Source: an uncultured bacterium (GTDB lineage Bacteria > Bacillota > Clostridia > Lachnospirales > Lachnospiraceae). From it: DNA of 5,592 nt. Positions 1 to 4,620 of the stretch are shown here, one piece after another. Made by a program: the position numbers and the translations under genes. Numbering within the stretch: the stretch's first letter is position 1; the number at the start of each line of letters is the position of its first letter. The notes under the pieces are model-generated. The model was given only the letters and a program-made list of their open reading frames with translations. It was not told where the DNA came from and did not search any database. Location: positions 1 to 5,592 of the forward strand of contig CAMNLO010000131.1 in NCBI GenBank assembly GCA_946543095.1. The letters are read 5' to 3'.

Positions 1-303
1 GCCGAGGGCATCGGCCACTCCACCTCCATGGCAAGACGTCTGGAGGCTGCCACAGGCATCGAGACCCGCGCCACGATCCTGGGCTACATGCAGCGGGGCG
101 GCTCCCCCACCTGCAAGGACAGGGTCTATGCCTCTGTCATGGGAGCCTATGCGGCAGACATCCTCTGCGACGGCAAGTCAAACCGGGTGGTGGCCTACAA
201 GCACGGTGAGTATGTGGACTTTGATATCGAAGAGGCCCTGGCTATGCAGAAGGACATTCCGGAGTACTATTACGAGGTCTCCGGGGATCTGGCGACGCAA
301 TAG
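1..303 (+). CDS. pfkA: 6-phosphofructokinase, C-terminal part (5' end outside window)
   Basis: This is the last 100 codons of an ATP-type 6-phosphofructokinase, the cytoplasmic glycolytic enzyme that phosphorylates fructose 6-phosphate to fructose 1,6-bisphosphate. The frame is open from base 1 and ends at TAG 301-303. An internal ATG at 28 is not the start, because the homology-like sequence AEGIGHSTS precedes it. The family signature around the fructose-6-phosphate site is clear: ETRATILGYMQRGGSPT with R23, Q31, R32, G33 and G34 (window residue numbers), followed by KDR. R23 and R32 correspond to E. coli Arg243 and Arg252. The position of E. coli His249 is Tyr29 here. The tail (DFDIEEALAMQKDIPEYYYEV) is typical of a PfkA C-terminus. 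No convincing terminator follows. The repeat-bearing gap leads to a methyltransferase gene on the same strand, so co-transcription is possible. ATP rather than pyrophosphate use is assumed from overall similarity, because the deciding N-terminal residues are not in view. Confidence 0.93.
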   Translation, partial: AEGIGHSTSMARRLEAATGIETRATILGYMQRGGSPTCKDRVYASVMGAYAADILCDGKSNRVVAYKHGEYVDFDIEEALAMQKDIPEYYYEVSGDLATQ

Positions 304-319
304 GGGATTGGACAAAATC

Positions 320-455
320 GGTTTATGTTAACCGCAAACATTTCGAACGCAAGCGTCACATTTGAGTTATGTAAACTTTCCTTATCAGGACGCTGGACAC
401 TATTTCGAGTTATGTTAACTAAATGCAGAGAGTGGAATATTGAGTTATGTTAACT
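320..455 (+). repeat. Array of four 14-bp dyad-symmetric repeats, consensus GAGTTATGTTAACT
   Basis: Copies lie at 320-333 (GGTTTATGTTAACC, 11 of 14 matching), 364-377 (GAGTTATGTAAACT, 13 of 14), 407-420 (exact) and 442-455 (exact). Start-to-start distances are 44, 43 and 35 bp, and the sequence between copies is unrelated apart from an AT-rich lead-in (CATTT, CTATTTC, ATATT). The core AGTTA-TGT-TAACT is an inverted repeat with 5-bp arms. The divergent first copy keeps a dyad of its own, CGGTT-N6-AACCG at 319-334. The right part, TTATGTWAACT, equals the XerD-side arm of Firmicute dif sites as I remember it, and copy 2 is identical to the B. subtilis arm. The 11 bases at the XerC position upstream match poorly in every copy, so these are half-site-like rather than complete dif sites. 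The array could be an operator cluster, a remnant of Xer-dependent integration, or an interspersed repeat. All four copies are in the pfkA-methyltransferase gap, and the last enters the coding region. Confidence 0.8.
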
Positions 456-1247
456 TCAGCAGAGAATCAGCAGATCAAGGAGCTGGTACGTCTCCGGGAG
501 AAGGCCTCCGAGAGAAGGCGTCTTGGGAGATACATCGCGGAAGGAGAAAAGCTTGTAAAGGAGCTGCCTGCAGGGCAGCTTCTTCAGCTTTATGCCTCCG
601 AAGGCTACGCGAAGACCCATGCACTGCCGGAGACGGCCTCGGAGCCCGTGATCCTGTCGGAAAAGCTGTTCCTTAAGGTTTCGGACACGAAATCCCCCCA
701 GGGGATTCTGGCGGTGGCAAGGATCCCGGAATGGGAGAAGGAGGCGGTCTTCCGGAAGAAAGCGCCTTTGTTTTTATTTGCGGAGGAGATCCGGGACCCC
801 GGGAATCTGGGCACCATGTTCCGGCTTTCGGAAGGGGCGGGAGCGGACGCGGTGTTCCTTCTGGGGGAGACGGCGGATCCCTTCAGCCCCAAGACCGTGC
901 GCTCCGCCATGGGGTCGTTGTTCCGTGTGCCCGTGTACACCGTTTCGGATAAAAGCGGAGCAGCATGCGTCTTCACTTATGAAGAGCTGGGAGAGCTTTG
1001 CAGAAAAAGTGAAATAAAAATCCACGGGGCGGCCTTATCCGCCTCCGTGGATTATGCGCTGTCAGATTACCGGGGGGGCACCGCCTTTCTGATCGGCAAT
1101 GAGGCCCACGGCCTGACTGAAAAAGCCTTAAGCCTGGCGGAGGATCATGTGATCATCCCCATGCTGGGGAAGGTGGAGTCCATGAATGCCGCCATGGCCT
1201 CCGGGATCCTGCTCTTTGAAGCCGCCAGGCAAAGGCGCTCTATTTGA
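447..1247 (+). CDS. TrmH/SpoU-family RNA 2'-O-ribose methyltransferase
   Basis: This 266-residue cytoplasmic protein should transfer a methyl group from S-adenosylmethionine to a ribose 2'-OH in rRNA or tRNA. Residues 1-95 form the small substrate-binding domain seen in RlmB/TrmH-like proteins. The start MLTSAENQQIKEL fits the usual MITS..N..IK pattern, which supports ATG 447. Residues 105-262 are the SPOUT knot domain with all three motifs: motif 1 RDPGNLGTMFRLSEG (116-130, N120 and R126), motif 2 LIGNEAHGL (215-223) and motif 3 IPMLGKVESMNAAMA (237-251, E244 and N247). Motif 3 reads SMNAAMA where relatives usually have SLNVAVA, a mild variation. The ribosome-binding site is weak: GAGAGTGG at 428-435 is 11 nt away, and the start codon sits inside the fourth repeat. 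The stop TGA 1245-1247 overlaps the stop of the converging glycosyltransferase. Substrate is unknown; it could be 23S rRNA or another RNA. Placement next to pfkA is, to my knowledge, common in Clostridia. Confidence 0.93.
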   Translation: MLTSAENQQIKELVRLREKASERRRLGRYIAEGEKLVKELPAGQLLQLYASEGYAKTHALPETASEPVILSEKLFLKVSDTKSPQGILAVARIPEWEKEAVFRKKAPLFLFAEEIRDPGNLGTMFRLSEGAGADAVFLLGETADPFSPKTVRSAMGSLFRVPVYTVSDKSGAACVFTYEELGELCRKSEIKIHGAALSASVDYALSDYRGGTAFLIGNEAHGLTEKALSLAEDHVIIPMLGKVESMNAAMASGILLFEAARQRRSI

Positions 1248-2778
1248 TCATGGACACCCTGCTGGCGATATTGTTCCAGAACTGCAGGAACAGCCCCCAG
1301 TCCTTGTTCAGATTCTGAGGCAGAGTCGGGATCCTGTCGTAGAGGATCTCGAAATACTCCATCCTGTCCTCTCCGAAATCCAGGATCTCCAGAGTGTAGA
1401 CCCGGTAGGTGCCGGAGCTGCTCTTCTTCACCCCGATGACCGCTGCCTTCATTTCTGCCTTATAGTCCAGAGTCTCCACCGTGAGCTTCACATGCTCGCC
1501 GATCTTAAGCGGCTCCTCCGTATCCAGAAACACGCTGACGCTGTGCTCCGTCAGATGGGTGGTAACGCCCTCCAAAGGCGGCTCCCCGCTGTTTAATTCA
1601 AGCACCACAGGCTCCGCGTAATACACATGGACGGGCTCCTCGTCGCTGTCCCTGCCATCCACAAGGAAGATCCCCATAAACAGGAAATAGAGGTTCCGGA
1701 AGAGCCAGAACAAAATGATGAGCAGGCCCAGGGAATTGATCCCTTCGATCATGAGAAGCATCCGGATGATGCCGATGATGGACAGTCCGATCAGGATGAT
1801 GAAGGGGTACATGGTCTTTAAGTCCGCGGTGCGCTTGGAGACCTTCCCGGACTTGTCCGTGACCTTGAAGGCGGTCATGGTGATCCCTAAGGATTCCTTC
1901 AGGATGGGGATCAGCATATAGGGCATGACCGTGGTCTCATAGATGCCGCTCCATTTCGTGGAGACAGCGTTGCCGCTGACCACCCTCAGGCAGAGATCCT
2001 GGAGGATGTACATGGGCAGCCAGTAGATCAGAAGCTCCAGCCAGGTGCAGCGGAACACCGGGATCAGGAAGACCGCGTACATTAAGGGCGACATCATGTA
2101 GATCAGGTTCTTGATGGGAGAATACCAGTACACCACGGAGCTGATATAGCTGAGCTTCTGGGACAGGGAAAGGCCTTTTCTGCGGATCAGCTTTAACTGT
2201 CTTGCGGTGCTGATGACCCCGCGGCCCCAGCGGTTTCTCTGTTTGATATGCTCCTTGAAGGTGTCGGGGGTGCGGCCGCTGGCCAGAGGCTCCGGGATCC
2301 CAAGGCTCACAAAGCCCGCGGCTTCGATGTTCATGCCGGTGGCGAAATCTTCGGTGATGGATTCGGTGTAGAAGCCTCCCACGGCCTCCAGGGCTTTTCT
2401 TGCGATGACGGTGTTGGAGCCGCCGTAGATCACGCTGTTGGTGGCGGTCTTTGTTACCTCAATGGTGCGGTAGAAGAAATCCTGCTCGTTGGGAGCACGG
2501 CGTTCACAATAGAGATTGTGCTGGAACACGTCGGGGTCGTAGAAGCACTGGGGGCTCTGCAGAAGGCCCAGGGGGGACTGCTCCTCAGGAGGCAGCAGGG
2601 CGTTGCGCTTTTCCGCGTCCACGAAATAGGGAATGGTCTTTAACAGGAAATCGCTCCGGACGATCATATCCGCGTCCAGAGTCACCACATAGGGGAAGGT
2701 GGTCTTTGCCAGGGCGTTGTTTAAGTTGCCTGCCTTCGCGCCCTTGTTATCCGGCCGGTCGAAATAGCCCACTCCCAT
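1240..2778 (-). CDS. Cellulose synthase-like glycosyltransferase (GT2, BcsA/CcsA-like), C-terminal fragment after a frameshift, with PilZ-like tail
   Basis: This 512-codon frame begins at ATG 2778 inside a split gene, so the ATG is probably not a natural start. It continues the N-terminal fragment (2721-3164) after a -1 shift. Catalytic motifs of processive family 2 glycosyltransferases are present: DAD in TLDADM (D35, D37), TED (142-144) and QRNRW (180-184). FKVTDK (304-309) matches the BcsA gating-loop motif FxVTxK. Five or more membrane segments follow (about 213-242, 248-265, 283-299, 324-342, 350-373). Residues about 384-480 resemble a PilZ domain but lack both the RxxxR pair and the (D/N)xSxxG motif that bind cyclic di-GMP. 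A tail to residue 512 is unassigned. The protein should sit in the plasma membrane, use UDP-glucose and extrude a beta-1,4-glucan, although another beta-glucan cannot be excluded. The stop codon TAG (1240-1242) lies within the end of the converging methyltransferase gene. Confidence 0.88.
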   Translation of the reverse strand: MGVGYFDRPDNKGAKAGNLNNALAKTTFPYVVTLDADMIVRSDFLLKTIPYFVDAEKRNALLPPEEQSPLGLLQSPQCFYDPDVFQHNLYCERRAPNEQDFFYRTIEVTKTATNSVIYGGSNTVIARKALEAVGGFYTESITEDFATGMNIEAAGFVSLGIPEPLASGRTPDTFKEHIKQRNRWGRGVISTARQLKLIRRKGLSLSQKLSYISSVVYWYSPIKNLIYMMSPLMYAVFLIPVFRCTWLELLIYWLPMYILQDLCLRVVSGNAVSTKWSGIYETTVMPYMLIPILKESLGITMTAFKVTDKSGKVSKRTADLKTMYPFIILIGLSIIGIIRMLLMIEGINSLGLLIILFWLFRNLYFLFMGIFLVDGRDSDEEPVHVYYAEPVVLELNSGEPPLEGVTTHLTEHSVSVFLDTEEPLKIGEHVKLTVETLDYKAEMKAAVIGVKKSSSGTYRVYTLEILDFGEDRMEYFEILYDRIPTLPQNLNKDWGLFLQFWNNIASRVSMIK

Positions 2779-3164
2779 TTTTCCGCCAGAGCCCGCATGG
2801 AGGCTCTTCTGTTGTCGTCGCAGATATAGACGTGGACCTTGTTCTTATCCGGGTATTTTAAATGCACGCAGCCGTTGATGGTGCGCTCCAGCAGCTCTTC
2901 AGGCTCATTGTAGGTGGCAATGAAGATATCCACATCCGGGAATTCCCCGTCATCGATGCGGGGCAGGGGATGCTCCCGCATTCCCGCCATGCTCTCATAG
3001 TGGACGATGGTCTCAAAGAAGCCGAAGAGCTCCACGATTAACAGGATGATATTGGCGACGACCGGCAGGACCCCGTATTCTACGGGAATGGAGTAGCGGA
3101 CACGCCAGGTGAGATAGATGATGGAGGTGAAGATCCCGAGAAGGATAAAGATCCTCCGGATCAC
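2721..3164 (-). CDS. Cellulose synthase-like glycosyltransferase (GT2), N-terminal fragment before a frameshift
   Basis: This is the 5' part of the same gene as the C-terminal fragment. Two membrane helices (about residues 4-19 and 31-52) precede the cytoplasmic glycosyltransferase core, with the nucleotide-binding stretch VDIFIATYNEP (78-88) and the second conserved aspartate in YICDDNRR (113-120). Family-like sequence runs to ALAEK (residue 129). The next 18 residues (WEWAISTGR..., ending at 2721) are an out-of-frame tail. Joining residue 129 to the C-terminal fragment gives a protein of about 641 residues, plausible for a small BcsA-type synthase. The start is uncertain: GTG 3162-3164 is the only common start codon between the GH5 stop and the first helix, and its upstream sequence (TGGGGCGTC) is a poor ribosome-binding site. 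There is no ATG in this frame. The 29 codons between the GH5 stop TAA (3252-3254) and this GTG are open, in the same frame as the GH5. Confidence 0.8.
   Translation of the reverse strand: MIRRIFILLGIFTSIIYLTWRVRYSIPVEYGVLPVVANIILLIVELFGFFETIVHYESMAGMREHPLPRIDDGEFPDVDIFIATYNEPEELLERTINGCVHLKYPDKNKVHVYICDDNRRASMRALAEKWEWAISTGRITRARRQAT
2778..2782 (-). other. Frameshift site in the glycosyltransferase gene (A5 run)
   Basis: On the minus strand the gene reads GCG GAA AAA TGG, giving AEKW and an early stop. One more A in the run would give GCG GAA AAA ATG GGA, restoring AEK-MGVGYFDRP and the whole catalytic domain. A ribosomal -1 slip on AAA would give the same product. No classic X XXY YYZ heptamer is present, because the bases before the run are GG. 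The choice is therefore between a real deletion, a homopolymer sequencing or assembly error, and slippage at a short A-run. Confidence 0.85.
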
Positions 3165-3251
3165 GACGCCCCATTCAATGCCCCCCGATGTGTTTTCCCC
3201 GTTTTTCTTCAGCGCGTCGGTTCTTGCGATCAGCGTATCGTAGGTGTGAAA

Positions 3252-4484
3252 TTAATTTGCGGATTTTACATAAAGGGCATAGACTCCTGAGAGGATCAGG
3301 ACCGCGATCATCGCAAGCAGGGTATACAGAGCGATCCTGGGCCAGTCCATGGCGGCGTTGATGCCCTGGGAGCCTGCGGTGAAGAACACGTTTTTGATCT
3401 GTTCCAGCAGGTTCATCGCGCCGGTAGAGCCCTCCGCGTTGATGGAGGCGGGATCCGTTCCCCGGATCAGCTGCTTTGCGTACATTCCCATGAGGGTCAG
3501 CTCATTATCCGCAAGGGTGAAGGGAGGCTCCACCACATCCTGGATGAAGGCGGAGCTTTCTTTCTTATTGGAAAGACTCCACACCGTATAGCTGATATTG
3601 TTCTGTTTTAACAGGGTGAACCATTTCGCCGCATTCTCGAAATCCAGCTTGCCGTCGCCGCTTTCTTCAGAAACGCCGCACTCCGTAACGAAGATGGGAA
3701 GCCCCCTGTCCAGAGCCACCCGCAGCTGGGCATCCAGCACATCGTAATGGCTGCCGGCGTAGAAGTGGAAGGTGTACATCACGTTTTCAAAGGTAAGGGG
3801 ACTCATGGCCGCCACGATGGGAGAGCGGTCATAGTCAGGAGTTCCCACGATGACAACGGAATCCGGACTGTTTGCCCTGATGACGGGGATGATCTCATTG
3901 GCATAGGCGCTGATATCGCTCCAGGTGGTGCCTCCGTTGGGCTCGTTGCAGATCTCATAGAGCACGTTGGGCACATCTGCGTATTTTTTGCTCATGTATT
4001 CGAAGAATTCAGCTGCCTGGTCCTTATGGATATTGGGATCGTTATCCTCCAGGATATGCCAGTCCACCAGCACATACATATCGTTCTCGATGGCGTATTC
4101 GATGCCCTTTTCCAGAAGGGGCATGATGGTCTCGGCGCCGTCATCTTCCTCGCAGTAGACCTGGCTGTAGGCCACGAGACGGATCAGGTTGCAGCGCCAG
4201 TCCTTTGCCAGGGTCTTAAAAACCCTGGGATCGATGACATCGGGGAACCAGGTCAGGCCGTGGGTGCTGACGCCCCGGAGGGTCACGATGTCGCCGTACT
4301 GGTCCACCAGATTCTGGCCGCTGACCCGGAGGGCGCCGTTAATGGATGGCCTTGCGGTCTTCACTCTTTCCTCTGCTGCATCCGCATGGATCCCATGCAG
4401 GAGGAAAGCGCACATGAGGATCGCGGCGGCTGCCGCCAGGATAAGGGGGATACGCGTTCTGAGTCTGCCGAAATGTGTAAACAT
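3252..4484 (-). CDS. Secreted, membrane-anchored GH5 endo-beta-1,4-glucanase (CcsZ/BcsZ-like role)
   Basis: The protein has 410 residues from ATG 4484. That start is chosen because AAGGGAG (4491-4497) lies 6 nt upstream; an upstream in-frame TTG at 4505 would place this site inside the gene. An N-terminal signal sequence has basic residues (RLRTR), a hydrophobic core (about 12-29) and a possible ADA cleavage site. The catalytic domain closely resembles GH5 subfamily 2 cellulases: VDWHIL (H143), YEICNEPNGG with acid/base E181, MYTFHFYAG (H240), IFVTECG with nucleophile E268, and TVWSLS (W302). Most relatives have TEWG, so C269 is a substitution. After the catalytic domain comes a linker of about 40 residues and a C-terminal helix (about 384-404) ending YVKSAN, which should anchor the enzyme with its domain outside the cell. 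It is the first gene of a pair with a cellulose synthase-like gene, which suggests it trims or edits the nascent glucan during export, as the GH5 CcsZ of clostridial cellulose loci and the GH8 BcsZ of proteobacteria are thought to do. Confidence 0.92.
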   Translation of the reverse strand: MFTHFGRLRTRIPLILAAAAAILMCAFLLHGIHADAAEERVKTARPSINGALRVSGQNLVDQYGDIVTLRGVSTHGLTWFPDVIDPRVFKTLAKDWRCNLIRLVAYSQVYCEEDDGAETIMPLLEKGIEYAIENDMYVLVDWHILEDNDPNIHKDQAAEFFEYMSKKYADVPNVLYEICNEPNGGTTWSDISAYANEIIPVIRANSPDSVVIVGTPDYDRSPIVAAMSPLTFENVMYTFHFYAGSHYDVLDAQLRVALDRGLPIFVTECGVSEESGDGKLDFENAAKWFTLLKQNNISYTVWSLSNKKESSAFIQDVVEPPFTLADNELTLMGMYAKQLIRGTDPASINAEGSTGAMNLLEQIKNVFFTAGSQGINAAMDWPRIALYTLLAMIAVLILSGVYALYVKSAN

Positions 4485-4490
4485 AGAGGA

Positions 4491-4497
4491 CTCCCTT
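4491..4497 (-). promoter_or_regulatory. Ribosome-binding site of the GH5 gene
   Basis: AAGGGAG on the minus strand is 6 nt before ATG 4484. It decides the start against the upstream in-frame TTG at 4505. Confidence 0.8.
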
Positions 4498-4526
4498 CTG
4501 AACAATTGGTGTTTCGATATGATATA

Positions 4527-4549
4527 AGCGATTGTACTATAGAATCGCT
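4527..4549. promoter_or_regulatory. 23-bp near-palindrome, probable operator in the divergent region
   Basis: AGCGATT (4527-4533) and AATCGCT (4543-4549) are perfect inverted arms around a 9-bp centre (GTACTATAG) that is itself partly symmetric (TA..TA pairs). It overlaps the proposed -10 box of the GH5-GT2 promoter on the minus strand and lies just upstream of the proC -35 box. A bound regulator could therefore block the glucan operon. The protein that would bind is not in the window. It would also fold as a 7-bp hairpin in GH5 mRNA only if transcription started further upstream. Confidence 0.55.
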
Positions 4550-4564
4550 GATTACGCTTGTTTT
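4536..4564 (-). promoter_or_regulatory. Candidate promoter of the GH5-glycosyltransferase operon
   Basis: On the minus strand a -10 box TATAGT (4536-4541) is preceded by 17 bp and a weak -35 box AAAACA (4559-4564), which shares only the last three bases with TTGACA. It would give a leader of about 45 nt. The -35 region overlaps that of the divergent proC promoter. The weak -35 suggests an activator or an alternative sigma factor, or that the prediction is wrong. Confidence 0.35.
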
Positions 4565-4586
4565 TTTTAAAAATACAATTTATAGT
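4558..4586 (+). promoter_or_regulatory. Candidate sigma-A-type promoter of proC
   Basis: TTGTTT (4558-4563), a 17-bp spacer and TATAGT (4581-4586) form a good housekeeping promoter, with a start expected about 30 nt before the ATG. The spacer contains T and A tracts (T8 at 4561-4568, A5 at 4569-4573) that are likely to be bent. Confidence 0.6.
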
Positions 4587-4604
4587 TTTTGACTAAGGAT
4601 AATG

Positions 4605-4611
4605 AAAGGAG
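4605..4611 (+). promoter_or_regulatory. Ribosome-binding site of proC
   Basis: AAAGGAG is 9 nt before ATG 4621. It is a strong site that fixes the start codon. Confidence 0.85.
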
Positions 4612-4620
4612 TGTATCACT

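Noticed and set aside
393..420. Complete dif recombination site
   Set aside because: Only the XerD-side arm matches. The 11 bases at the XerC position (CTGGACACTAT) fit the Firmicute consensus poorly, and the same holds for the other copies.
320..455. CRISPR array
   Set aside because: The repeats are only 14 bp, the copies vary and spacers are 21-30 bp. One repeat lies in a coding start, and no cas genes are nearby.
440..676. Alternative frame starting at TTG 440 over the methyltransferase start
   Set aside because: It has no recognisable motifs and is overlapped by the complete TrmH-family frame.
4503..4505. TTG start for the GH5
   Set aside because: The good Shine-Dalgarno sequence lies downstream of it and is correctly spaced for ATG 4484, and the added residues do not suit a signal peptide start.
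4485..4535. Cyclic di-GMP riboswitch in the GH5 leader
   Set aside because: The predicted leader is about 45 nt, too short for known classes, and no aptamer-like helices are visible.
3747..4592. Long plus-strand open frame opposite the GH5 gene
   Set aside because: It is the antisense shadow of a well-supported GH5, with low-complexity Gly/Val/His translation and no ribosome-binding site.
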